Shown: one piece after another, positions 24,782 through 40,220 of the stretch
Numbering within the stretch: position 1 is the stretch's first letter
Layout: each line of letters starts with the position of its first letter
NCBI RefSeq assembly: GCF_002994745.2
Contig: NC_037094.1
Location: forward strand, 1,202,001-1,266,000
From: Rosa chinensis
Taxonomy: Eukaryota; Streptophyta; Magnoliopsida; Rosales; Rosaceae
Direction: 5' to 3'
DNA: 64,000 nucleotides
Position numbers and translations under genes: made by a program
Notes under the pieces: model-generated
The model's database searches: none
Seen by the model: the letters and a program-made list of their open reading frames with translations, nothing else
What the model was told of the DNA's origin: nothing

Positions 24782-25803
24782 ATGGCTGCCTTCTCTGGTT
24801 CTTCACCATTTCTCTCCCACACCTTAACAAGACCAAACCATTTTGCGTCATCACAAACACCTCCTCCTCCTCCTCCGCCAAATATTCCTTCACAACCAAA
24901 CGCTCCAACACCACTTCAAAGTACAACTTCATCATCCGAGCAGCAAAAGCCTGTCTCAGTAAAAGTGGAGCAACAAAAGCCCTCCAAGACAAAGGCTGAC
25001 TCTACAGATTGGATAGCTTCGAGCTTAACCAGGCGGTTTGGGCTTGGAGCTGGCCTCGCCTGGGCTACCTTTCTTGCAGTTGGTGTAGTCTCCGAACAGG
25101 TTAAGACCCGCCTTGAAGTCTCTGAACAAGAAGCTAACACAAGGTCTGTTATTCTGTTCTTACTTTCCTATCCTATCATCACTTTATGAGTTATGATGTT
25201 AATTGTAATGCAAGTAACTTTTTCCTTGGTACTTTACATACAGTCCTATATGTAACACTTCTAGTAACCATACAATGTGTTTTGCAGAAATGTTGAGAAA
25301 GAAGAAGAGGTAGTGTTACCTAATGGCATAAGGTACATCATGCTTTTCTACATTTGAGCTGCATAATCTCCTTCAATTTTGACCAAAACAAAAAATGTTG
25401 TTCTTTAGTCATCACCCAATTTACCTTAAATTTTGTGTGTGTTAGATACTACGAGTTGAGAGTTGGTGGCGGGGCAACTCCGAGGCCAGGAGACTTGGTG
25501 GTGATCGAGCTCAAGGGGGAGGTAGCAGGCACTGGGCAAGTGTTTGTGAATACAATTGAGAATGACAAGAAGAGGCCTTTGGCTCTAGTGATGGGGTCTA
25601 GGCCTTACAGCAAAGGACTATGTGAAGGGATAGAATATGTGCTCAGATCAATGAAGGCTGGGGGTAAAAGAAGAGTAATAGTTCCTCCAAACTTGGGGTT
25701 TGGAGAAAATGGTGCAGATTTAGGCCCTGGTCTGCAAGTTCCTCCTTCTGCAACTCTAGAGTATACTATTGAGATTGAAAGAGTCTCAATTGCACCAGCA
25801 TAA
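24782..25803 (+). CDS. FKBP-type peptidyl-prolyl isomerase, predicted thylakoid lumen (FKBP17 group)
   Basis: Exons 24782-25143, 25288-25332 and 25446-25803; 254 aa. The Ser/Pro/Thr-rich N-terminus (MAAFSGSSPFLSHTLTRPNH) fits a chloroplast transit peptide. A second signal follows: twin arginines at 84-85 (LTRRFGLGA) before a hydrophobic run at 87-103, as in Tat-pathway thylakoid signals. The C-terminal FKBP fold shows GIRYYELRVGGG, ARPGDLVVIELKG-like strands (TPRPGDLVVIELKG), GLCEGIEYVLRSMKAGGKRR, PPNLGFGENG and VPPSATLEYTIEIERV. Several aromatic active-site residues of classic FKBP12 seem absent, as in many lumenal FKBPs, so isomerase activity is uncertain. The gene follows the MAPKKK in the same order as in Arabidopsis. 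Confidence 0.9.
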
Positions 25804-26677
25804 ACGTGGACCATTTTTGTCTTCAAAGAAATGTCTAGTCGCTTGATTATGTTCACATTTTTATAGACTTGTATCTTGTTCTCTTCTGCAAATGCAACAT
25901 GAATGTATACCATTGAATAAGTAAAACATGTAAATCCGAAATATACATCGCAATGTTGTTGAGGTAATTTCATCTGAAAGTTACCATCTTAGTTTTAGTG
26001 TGTGTTGCTGTATCATTTCAATAAGTCTCATGCTATTAATATCGGGCATCAACACTTATGACTTATGTATTATAAACTTTTCTACTTTGAATGTGAGATC
26101 TTCATCCGCACTCATAACTTGTATCTTGTCACACATTTTCGGTTCTGATTTTCTTATTCAGAAAGAATAAAAAAAAAACTATGAACTTGTAATATTAACA
26201 TTGTATCACAAAAAACTTATTATAGTAACAATGTAATATTATATTTTTCTCTAAATTATGATTCAGAGAAAATTTTTAATAAAGGTGATATGTCCATTCC
26301 ACCGATTACCATTCAGAACTAAAAAGAAACGTTAAAATCAGAACACCTACAGTTGTGCACACGAAAATTTCGAACTTAAATACAAGACGAAATATGATTG
26401 GACGATCCAATGATAACATCCTTTGTGTTCTATTGACCCAATAGGCGGCAAAAGGAGACTGCCCCTCAAACTGGTTCCAGTCGTAGTTCTCTCTGTTTAC
26501 TTCTGTTAGCTCCTCCCTTCATCCTTACGCAATAGGAGGGGCCCACAGGCGAGGATCTGGTCGTGGTAAGTAACGGTGTTAAAATTGCAGCCACACACTA
26601 GAGTCTATCCTACTCCATAAGACAATTTTCCAGAGCCCATAACACTTTGAATTCTCAGCAAAACCCAGAACGCTATC
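25804..26677. other. Spacer between FKBP and DUF1295 genes
   Basis: AT-rich; the first ~200 bases are likely FKBP 3' UTR and the last ~100 the leader of the next gene. No repeat or ORF of note. Confidence 0.4.
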
Positions 26678-28921
26678 ATGGGAAAAGTTTTGGACTCCCA
26701 TTTCTTGGCTCTCACTGCCATTGTCACTGTAGGTTATGTTTCTTTCTGTAATGGGCTTCATTTTCTGTCACCAAATATCTGACATTTGGTGTTGTTTTGT
26801 TGAAGGTGGCGTATCAGTCGTTGTTCTTCGTAATCACTGCGCTTCTCAAGTTTGATAAAGTCACTGACTTTGCCGGTAATACTCATTTCTTGAAAGTTTC
26901 GTTGTTTATTTGCTGAGAAAGTTTAGATTCTTTACAAAGTACAAGTTTTTTTTTTTGGGGGTGAGAATTGGTAAATTCAATTTCATGCTGGGTTCAAAGT
27001 GAAAAACGAAATAGAGACATACCAGTACTAATTAGCAAATGATTGGATTGTTTGTTTGTCAAGAAAGGATGCATTTTTTTTATGCAAATTTCATGTTTGT
27101 TCTTGCAGGAAGTACCAATTTTGTTATACTTGCAATACTCACTCTGGTTGTCAAGGGCTCATGGCATTTCAGACAGGTACTATCTCTTCTGCATCAAAGT
27201 ATTTCCACTGTTCTATGTTTAATTTGGTAAAAGAAGGAGCAATTTCATGTGTGTAGAGATATAAATTATGCTACATAGTCACTGTAGAAGCTGGTGAGAT
27301 TGCTACCTTCAGCTGTTGCTTTAGTATACCTGAGATATCGCAGTATTGACTTTGCAGTTCTATTCGTTTTTCATCTCAGATAGTGTTGAGTTTGCTTGTG
27401 GTAATATGGGGTCTTCGTCTGGGACTGTTTCTCCTGATGAGGTAGAATCAATAAGCATTTGATATAAAAGAATACATCTCATTGAAGGATAAGCATGTGC
27501 GTGCAATTTTTCATTTTTAAAATGTTTGGTGATCAGAATTTTGCAATGGGGGGAGGATCGACGTTTTGATGAAATGCGAGCTAATCTTGGAAAACTGGCA
27601 GTATTCTGGATATTTCAGGTTTTGTAACTCTCTTTTATTCCAGGGTTTAATAAACATAGTTGTGTCTTGCATTTCCTATGAGGGATTTGATTCTTGAACT
27701 AGTCGACTTGTTGTGCAGGCTGTCTGGGTATGGACTGTGAGTTTACCTGTAACAGTGGTTAATTCAAGCAACAAAACACCATCTCTTCAAGCTGCGGACG
27801 TTATTGGATGGATTATGTGGTCTATTGGTTTTTTGGTTGAAGCTACAGCTGATCAGCAAAAGCTGGTGTTCAAAAACTCTCCTCAAAATAGGGGAAAGTG
27901 GTGCAATGTTGGACTATGGAAATACACTAGGCATCCAAATTATTTTGGTGAGGTTAGTATTCTGATGTCAGTTAATGCCACTATTTTGGAACTGATGCTA
28001 CACTTTCTGTTTAATGTTACTTCAATTGTATACAGCTCTTGCATTGAACATTTTAGAACCCTGAATATGACAACATGAACTTCTTCCACATGCATGTATA
28101 TAGAAACTGATGATTCTTTTGTGGATGGTTATAGTTTCACTTGCTTAGTGTTTCCATGGCAGTTCTGTGTTTATATGCCATCATTAAACATGCAAACCTT
28201 ATTAAAGTTCAGAACCTGAATATGACAACATATTTTTGAGGTATCCATAGGTTGTAACTGATTGGTTATGTCAACTGCAACTTTCTTCATGTGGCTTGCA
28301 TTGTATGCCTCACATACTTACAAACTATGAGTATACGAGAATCACAGAATTTGGAATTGTGGAAACATTATTCATCCAACAAATTGTAATGTATTAGTTT
28401 CTTTGGTTTCATGCTGTCAAAGATAACATTGATAAATTTTGTGCTCAGATATTCCTTTGGTGGGGAGTATTTGTGGCTTCCACACCTGTATTGGATGGTG
28501 CAGAGTGGCTGGTAATTCTTGGACCGATCTTTCTCACGTTGTTACTTCTTTTCCTCAGTGGCATACCATTGCTAGAGGTTTGTTATTTCTTCTGCTCTTA
28601 TTGCAAAACTAATGTTACTGAAAAAGACTTACTAATGCTGTATGCTTGAACAATAACAGGAATCTGCAGATAAGAAGTATGGAAATATGGACGGATATAG
28701 GCTCTATAAAAGATCAACCAGGTTAATATTAGCTTCTCTTTGGTACATGTTTCTCTTGAGCATGAATTGTAGTAACCGTGACCAACATTTTCTGTTTCAG
28801 CCCTCTAATTCCGCTACCCCCGGTCCTGTACAAGAACTTGCCCTCGTGGTTCAAAGGAACTTTTCTCTTTGAATTTCCCCTGTATAGTCGTAATCTTCCT
28901 CAAGAACCACCGAACTGGTGA
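26678..28921 (+). CDS. DUF1295 / 3-oxo-5-alpha-steroid 4-dehydrogenase-like membrane protein
   Basis: Nine exons: 26678-26728, 26806-26875, 27109-27176, 27380-27441, 27537-27618, 27719-27952, 28449-28577, 28660-28721, 28801-28921; 292 aa. Several hydrophobic segments are visible (FLALTAIVTVAYQSLFFVI; NFVILAILTLVV; IVLSLLVVIWGLRLGLFLLM; AVFWIFQAVWVWTVSLPVTV; IFLWWGVFVAS; FLTLLLLFLSGIPLL). Between the last two groups lies the family hallmark GLWKYTRHPNYFGE, the NADPH-binding region of steroid reductase-fold enzymes. Substrate is not known from sequence. It is the third gene of a same-strand trio with MAPKKK and FKBP. Arabidopsis At1g18180 and At1g73650 are the likely counterparts. Confidence 0.9.
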
Positions 28922-29580
28922 GGCTACAAAATGTTAAGAAGCCTTAATTTGTCTTGAAAGCATATCCTTTTTACTTGCTTTACTTTTTCATATGCCAAAT
29001 AATTATTTTACGTCATTTGCCTTTTGTGCAAGGTGTAGAACAAGCCCGATAGAAAGAAGCGACGAATTGAAGATTGGTTAGGACCTAGATGAAACTTGAA
29101 ATACGATCATGTATTTAACTATATATAACTCCAATAACAAGTGAGGCTACTGAGAGATGGCAAGTGAGGCTAATTGTGGGCACGGTCAGTAAGGTTAACG
29201 GTATACATTCCTATGCCCATCAACGTCCATGTAAGCGAGGCAAAGGATGCTAGCGAGGACTATTTATCTTAGTCCTCTACCCACCTTCTACTTTGTTACC
29301 CTAATTTGCTTCTGTTACGTACTTCTAGAGCAGTTTCTGAATGAACGCAATTCATTTACAAAACATGCTGCAAATTAAACCTTTGCAGATAATTATACAA
29401 TGTGTCTCGAGTGGGTGCGAATTCAGAACAACTGAAGCCCTAGCACATCTTTCGTGAACCTAATTCTGCTCTCAATGCATGATTCTCTCTATACGTATAT
29501 AAACAGCCCCTAATAGTATTGTTCCACATAAAAACTTAATCACAACTGCAATATCAAGAAAGAAAGCAGAGGAAACATAT
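28922..29580. other. Spacer upstream of the small GH1 gene
   Basis: DUF1295 3' UTR then AT-rich spacer. A TATA-like TATATAAAC near 29497-29505 sits about 80 bases before the next ATG and could serve as its promoter. Confidence 0.35.
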
Positions 29581-30005
29581 ATGGAACAAGAGGGATGCAG
29601 CAGCAACTCCACCAGTAGCAGTATCAGAAGGTTCAGAGAACTAATTGCTAGGTCGAAACAAACCCCAGATCACCCACCTTACTCTGAGGTAACACAATTC
29701 TTTGGCCAATCCACGCTAATTAACTGTGTGACAACAGACTAGTTCCCTCTTTCGTTTTCAAAATCAATAATGGGCTGCATGATTGATTGAAGATGATATT
29801 GAAAGCGATTGAATCATTGAATAATGAGGAAGAAGGTAACCTAATCAACAAAGGTCATATGTCCGCCTACATTAGGTCAGAGTTCCATGACCTGTCTTGG
29901 TCTCATGAAAGCCTTCTTTCTCACCATCTAGGCAAGCTCATTCTCAGAGGCCAGGTTCTAACTAGTTCTACTGGTTCTTACCGGCATCCGAAACCAAAAA
30001 CGTGA
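29581..30005 (+). CDS. Small GH1 (linker-histone globular domain) protein
   Basis: Exons 29581-29688 and 29793-30005; 106 aa. It begins MEQEGCSSNSTSSSIRRFRE. The domain core HPPYSE, MILKAIESLNNEEEGNLINK, SAYIRSEFHDLSWSHESLLS and HHLGKLILRGQ matches the H1/H5 winged helix. The intron lies between ..HPPYSE and MIL.., the same place and phase as in the GH1/AT-hook gene at 6866. No AT-hook or basic tail: the protein ends soon after the globular domain (YRHPKPKT). Its last ~55 coding bases plus stop are tandemly repeated just downstream, so the 3' end may have been remodelled. No transcript evidence is available here; it could be a young or decaying paralogue. Confidence 0.7.
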
Positions 30006-30116
30006 TTTGGTGATCGACTTGTAATATTCTCTGCCAGGTGCTTACTAGTTCTACTGGTTCTTACCGGCTTCCCTAGACTGAAAACGTGATTTGGTACCTC
30101 GATTTGTAACATTCTT
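29951..30116 (+). repeat. 83 bp tandem duplication spanning the small GH1 stop codon
   Basis: CCAGGTTCTAACTAGTTCTA at 29951 recurs as CCAGGTGCTTACTAGTTCTA at 30034, followed in both copies by CTGGTTCTTACCGGC and AAAACGTGATTTGGT. Copy 1 contains the stop codon at 30003-30005; copy 2 is downstream and untranslated. Confidence 0.85.
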
Positions 30117-31174
30117 TGGATTGTGGGAAGCTTTTTTGTGGAACTGAAAGGCCAAATACTTTATACAAGGAAAAGGCATATATGCATGTGCAATGGGTTG
30201 ATAATTAAAGTCATCAACCACATGCACTCAAATAGCTAGCTAACTTGGTGTGGTTAAACTTTGTGAACCGATTGAATAGGATATTCTAGAACAATAGGAT
30301 GTACTATTTGCAAAATGAAAACTCAATTGTTTAGAATAAGAGGCTAAAGAGATTCAATTTTTCTTCATATTAGCTCAAGATGTTCTCCAATTACGAAATA
30401 TCAAACATAAGAAATGAACTTTCTATTTTCAAATGTTTAATATGCAAATCAAATATTGTAGCTTTAAAATATGTAACCGGAGGCCGATAGGATAAGCTAA
30501 AACATCAAAAAGCAAAAAAGAGCTTGGAAATTGGCCTTTTACCAATAATGCATGTGTTGACAAGCATGTATCAGAACAAGGCATCACGGTAGTGGAAATG
30601 CTGGATAGCCTCAAAATCAACATCAGAAGTGAGAAAGGAAGAAGAGGATACACAGTTGGAAAATCTAGTTCAATAGGATTTGGTTGGCCACCAAACTCGA
30701 TTGTTTAGCATACACTTTCTGAACTGTTGATTATGATGAAAATCAAGTGTTCAAAGTCAATCATCCCTTCTGATACACAGCATATAAATTGCTGGCAACC
30801 CAGTTGTCCCAGTTGATCAAATATTATTCTGGACTTATATCTTGCCCTTATCCATGTCGAATCAGGGACTTGGTTTCATGGAAATAAAAAAGATGAAATT
30901 TATCTCAATGTTTGATTATATAAGTTTTGAAAGAGAAATTAAGCTTCTTTTTTTTTTTTTGAAAAGGGGTTTGACACTCAGCCTAACTGAAAGACTCAAC
31001 TCCATGCATTCTTTTATTTATTAAAGACAAATTAGGTTTTGCTGCTTAGAAAAATTGTAACTTTTCCACTTTTAAAGAATCAGAAGTTGCCTTAGGTGCA
31101 ATTTTCGGACTTACTTTTCGACCTATCTTGTTAATTGCACTCCAAATAAATAAATTTCAAAGATATCAGTGTCT
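30117..31174. other. AT-rich spacer, no supported gene
   Basis: Short ORFs only, no family signature, no clear repeat. Confidence 0.4.
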
Positions 31175-31194
31175 AAATCATTTTATTTATCTCG
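31175..31194 (+). repeat. 20 bp target-site duplication, left copy
   Basis: AAATCATTTTATTTATCTCG here is repeated exactly at 32304-32323, after the poly(A) tail of the enclosed element. Length and position fit target-primed reverse transcription. Confidence 0.9.
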
Positions 31195-32303
31195 GGATGG
31201 AACTTCAACCATTTATTATTTTTTTAAAAAAAACTCGCTCTGAGAATAGAGGGAAGAAACTAGGGTTTGGAAAAAGCACAGAAGCGGCTGCTGCCTGTCC
31301 GGCGGCGCCCCAGATCGATCATAGGTCTCGGCCTCATCGATGAGTGGCGGGTGTTGCCGGACGGGATTGTGGGGTCTCGGGGTTCCAGTTTTGGTCTCCG
31401 TTTCGTCTTTCCTGGTCGTGTATGACTTTTCGTTCCTCTCAGGCAGCGGTGCAGGTGGGCAGGATGGATGGTTGGTGATCGATGCAGGCTTGGAGTAGGT
31501 GGGCAGTGGCCAGATCATGGCGGCGGTACACCATGGATCGTATGGCGACAATCTCTCTGAGTTTGGTCGATAGGAGAAGAGTGCAAGGGTGTCGGACTGT
31601 CAAGCGAATGGACGAAGCCAGGCATCAAGGCACGGCGAGTCTCTTACTGATACTTGGTGTGGGCTCGTCGGGATCTGGCTTTAAGCCTGGATCCGACAGA
31701 CAAAAGTTGAGGTTGGTGTGGCTTGCTGCGTGGATTGCGTCTTTCCAGTGTTACGAGTTCGACGGGACATATTTATGGTGGTGGCCTGCCGGTGGGTCAT
31801 ATGAGGAGAAGGAAGATGTTTGTGGCGGCTGGGCTCTGTCTTTGTTTCAGGTCGTTTTCTTGGTTAGGTTTTTCTGGTCTTTAGCATGTCCCTACTCTGT
31901 TGAGCTAGGGTTGGGTCAAATTGAGGTGCCATGGATGTGGTGTTTTTCCTGGGGACGAATTGGTTTATTGTCGGTTTTATCTTATGGTCAATGTGCTGAC
32001 GAGCGATCCTTGCACGTGGTCTGGCTTTTTTGAGACACGGTGTGAAAGAGGGCGTTAGTTGTTTTAGCAGTTGTCTATGAGGTGGTATTGATATTCTCGG
32101 GATTCTTGGTGGCCCGAGACGTTGGGCGGTATAGGTGGTTAGGGGTTGGGCTCTTTCGGCTCTGGATGTCATTTTTGATGATGGACCCGTAACTGGTTTA
32201 GGTTCTAGGGAGGAGAGTGAAGAATTCTTGTCGACCACCGGTCATTCCCGTATCATGTAACTTTGGTTCATTTTAATAAAGGTTTCTTATTCTCAAAAAA
32301 AAA
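31195..32303 (+). mobile_element. Non-autonomous LINE-type retroposon, about 1.1 kb
   Basis: Bounded by perfect 20 bp target duplications, GC-rich inside (CCTGTCCGGCGGCGCCCCAG) against AT-rich flanks, and ending TTTTAATAAAGGTTTCTTAT + TCTC + A12. The AATAAA near the end fits a polyadenylation signal. ORFs of 183 codons (+) and 124 codons (-) overlap it but show no reverse transcriptase, RNase H or other domain. The 3' end resembles those of the LINE pieces at 53241 and 54216. Confidence 0.85.
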
Positions 32304-32323
32304 AAATCATTTTATTTATCTCG

Positions 32324-32824
32324 TTACAATCTGATAACATGACTCGAAACTCGCAATTCACTTTTGAACATGTCTACATAATTAAAAAATATAGTCACAT
32401 TATAATACAATAACACTATAGCATGCAGATAAAATATAGAAATAGAGTACCTAAATCACTCTATTTATCTCAATATATAAAAAAAAATTATTAATCTCGA
32501 TATGATGATTTGATAACACCACTCGAAATTCACGACACACTCTCGAACATGTCTAAATAATTGAAAAATGCAGTCGCATTATACTATGGTATGTCGTGCG
32601 ACATGCATTATTGCCCTCGATCAATAACCACAGCAACTCAACAAGGCCCATCCCCAACCTTCGAGCTCTCCCATCATCGGACCTCCGAGAAACCAGACAG
32701 AGAGCTCAAGAGCTTAATAAAACCATCGGCAGATGTCAAACCGACCTCGAAAGTAGCCCAAGTTGCGACAAGCGCGGGGGGCAATGCTGCAATCGTGTGG
32801 CTGTGAATCATAGAACAGAGTTAT
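32324..32824. other. MAP kinase promoter with a diverged local duplication
   Basis: The segment 32304-32420 recurs in diverged form at about 32455-32590: TTATTTATCTC, GATAACATGACTCGAAA versus GATAACACCACTCGAAA, and GAACATGTCTACATAATT versus GAACATGTCTAAATAATT. Confidence 0.5.
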
Positions 32825-37040
<4,216 letters not shown>

Positions 37041-37746
37041 TATTCTTCTATCTCTATTAGTAACAATCAGCTGTAACTTTGCCCCCTGCCTCCTTTCCCC
37101 CCATTTAGTTGAAAAGGATGTCGCAGTCCAAAATCAAAGATAATCTTAAGTTAGAAGCTAACACAGTAGGACTTGTTGATTTATATTCTTTCATTGTGTC
37201 ACCACAAGGCAGTGTTGTGACTTGTAACTATTTATATCTGGAGAAAGCAACAATGTATTTTGTTCCATTGTTTAGTGATGTTCGATACAACAATAGAGAG
37301 CAGTGTTAGTTTGCACTTTGCAGAAGAAGATGCAGAACATATGTTTACAACTCTTGATCAATTATTATATTGTATGATTGGTTCTGTATACACAGTGAAA
37401 CTAATATCTCCAAAAGTACATAAAATGGATAACTGATCATACAAAAGCATACTTGAGTTCCAGAAACAATTTTGTTGCCAGAAAAAGTGATACAAGTTTG
37501 AAATGAAACAAAAACCGCTGCACTGTATCCTAGAATTCCCCATTTTCCTCCGACTTGGCACTCTAGTTTCTACAAGTTAGTGATCCAAGAGCACAGTTCC
37601 TCTCATCACTAATAACTGTTAACAGGTCCAATTTTCACTGTAAATACAGCAGTGGTGGAAGCACAAACAACCTGACCAGTTAAAAGCACTGAGAGTGCTT
37701 GCAGTAGGAGTCCCAAATCTTCTCTGTACACAATGAATATCCTCTA
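37041..37746. other. Converging 3' flanks of the MAP kinase and PPR genes
   Basis: The two genes face each other here, so 3' UTRs from both strands probably meet or overlap. No further structure seen. Confidence 0.4.
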
Positions 37747-40220
37747 TCACCAATAATCCCCGCAAGAACAAGAACCCTCACTGAAGTGGTGGAAGCGGTT
37801 AGAATCCCTTAAGATTATTGTCCTTCCCACAATCTTGGATATGTATTTGATGGCATTGTGGCAGTCTTCACATACTCGCAAGTTCTTCATTACACGGATT
37901 GGCCTCCCTGCTGGAATTGAAAGAATCCCAAATGCCACAGCCAATTTCTCACTGTGATGCCTCAGCATATGCTCTTTCTCCTCCTCTTCAACATCGTGCA
38001 AAACCAACTTTGTAGATGAAACATATCCCTCCCGCTTCATTTTCAGATCCAACTCTTCCAAGAAGGCATATATATTGTCCTTCTCTGGGTGTATAGAGTC
38101 CCCAACTGAAAATGTGTGAATCTTGTTTTGCACTTCAATCCAGCTATATCCAGGAACTTTCCTGACACCTTTATCTCTCATTTTCAATCTCATTTTACCA
38201 ACATCACCCCATCTGCCTGAAGAAGCATATAAATTTGAGAGAAGAACATACATTCCTGCATTTTCAGGTTCCATCTCAAAAATTATCTTAGCAGCCTTTT
38301 CTCCTAATTCAGTATTGCCATGAATGCGGCTTGCGCCAAGTAGAGCTCCCCATGTTGCAGCATCTGGTTCAAAAGGCATTGTTCTCATTAAATTCTGCGC
38401 TTCTTCCAGGCGCCCAGCTCTACCTAAAAGATCAATCAGGCAGGTATAGTGTTTTGCATTTGCTGTGATGCCATACTCCCGATTCATTGAATGAAAGTAT
38501 TCCCTTCCCCTGTCCACAAAGCCAGTATGACTACAAGCAGACAATACACCCACCTGAAATGAAATACAAGCATAATGATTAAAGTTAGAAATCAATAAAG
38601 TCCAGAGCTCTTCTTCCAGTTTTGATCAACAAAACAAACACTGGGAACTAGGCAGTGTTTGGTTAAAGTAATTGTTATTACCATTGTTACTTCATCAGGT
38701 TTAATACCAGCTGCCTTCATTGAATCGAAAACCATGAGAGCCTTTGAGCCAAATCCATGCCTTGCATAACCATAGATCATCGTGTTCCACGAGACAACAT
38801 CCTTTTCAGATATTTCTTGGAACGCATCGTATGCTTCCTCTATGCATCCACACTTGCAGTACATCACAAGGAGTGCATTGCCCACATAGCACCCACTTTC
38901 GAATCCTGCTTTTGCTAAACGCCCATGTAATTGCTTCCCCAACTCTAAAGCAGCAACTTCAGCACATGTGCTCAAAGCACAAGAAAATGTAGACCTAGTC
39001 AGTCGTTCCCCATCTCTTTTCATCTCCACAAATAGACGCAAAGCCTCTTCACCGAAACCATTTTGAGCATGGCCAGCAATGATAGCCGCCCAAGAGATGG
39101 AATCACGCCGAGGCATGCTATCAAAGACTTTCCTAGCACCATCAATATCGCCGCTCTGAGCATAGCCAGTTAAAATGGTATTCCAAGAACTCACATTCTT
39201 AAAAGGCATTGCCTCGAACGATTTCACCGCCATGTCCATTCTCTTGTCTTGCACATACCCTGCAATCATTGCATTCCACGAAACCGAATTCTTCTCTGGC
39301 ATTTCATCAAAAATTCGTCTTGCTTCATCCAACATCCCATTCTGCACATAACCCGAAAGCATTGCTGTCCACGCAAACACATCCCTTACAGGAGACTTGT
39401 CAAACAATGTCCTTGCTTCTGACATTCCCCCATTCTGTGCATACCCTGTGATCATAGTGTTCCACGAAACTTCATCCCTCGCAGGCATCCTGTCGAAAAG
39501 CTGCCTAGCATCAACTAATCTCTTTTGTTTCACAAATCCCCCCATCAAACAATTCCAAGACACTGCTTGCCAATCTGCCTTCGACTCAAACAACCTCCTA
39601 GCACTTTCTATCCTCCCATTCTGCACATAAGCCGCAAGCAACCCATTCCAAGATATCTCATTCTTTTTCGGCATCATTTCAAAAACCTTCCTCGCCTCAT
39701 CAACATAACCATTCTGGGCATAGCCAGATAAAATGGCATTCCATGAAACAACATCCTTTTCCGGCATACGTTCAAACAAAGCTCGAGCCCCACCAAGATC
39801 CCTATTCCTCACATACCCACTAAGCATCACATTCCAAGACACCAAGTCTCTCTCAGGCATTTTGTCGAACACGTTCTTTGCATCATCAAACTTCCCATTT
39901 GCCAAGTACCCAGATATCATGGCATTGTAAGAAACCGAACTCCTCCGACCCATTGCATTAAACACACGCAGAGCCTCTTCGCATTGGCCATTGCGCATTT
40001 GGGTACTGATTTCCATGTTAAATTTAACAACTTCCGAGTCGGAAGCATTTGATAACCTATTCAGGGAACTCTTCTGCTTCTGGGTCTTTGTTTTCTTCCA
40101 TGGGATTGGGTTTGGGTTAGTGGGGTTTCCAAAACTGACGTTAATGGGTTTCTGGGCTTTGGCTGAGCTTGAGCAGAAGCTGCGGTACTGTAACTGTGTC
40201 AAACGGTAACTCCCGCGCAT
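37747..40220 (-). CDS. DYW-class pentatricopeptide repeat protein (At4g02750-like)
   Basis: Exons on the minus strand: 40220-38682 and 38553-37747, phase 0, giving 781 aa, the length I recall for Arabidopsis At4g02750. The N-terminus [20 protein letters not shown] looks like an organelle targeting sequence. A PLS-type array follows, with many VSWN-type motifs ([49 protein letters not shown]). Then come E/E+ motifs ([38 protein letters not shown]). The C-terminal DYW deaminase-like domain has [10 protein letters not shown], the CEDCHNAIK zinc ligands and a terminal CSCGDYW. Such proteins act in C-to-U editing of organelle transcripts. The 128 bp intron (38681-38554) interrupts [12 protein letters not shown] cleanly and is odd for a mostly intronless family. 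Confidence 0.92.

Noticed and set aside
17147..28921. Operon-like cluster of MAPKKK, FKBP and DUF1295 genes
   Set aside because: Same strand only; each has its own introns and 560-870 bp spacers, and plant nuclear genes are transcribed singly.
31482..32033. 183-codon plus ORF as a gene
   Set aside because: Inside a retroposon bounded by 20 bp target duplications; no domain.
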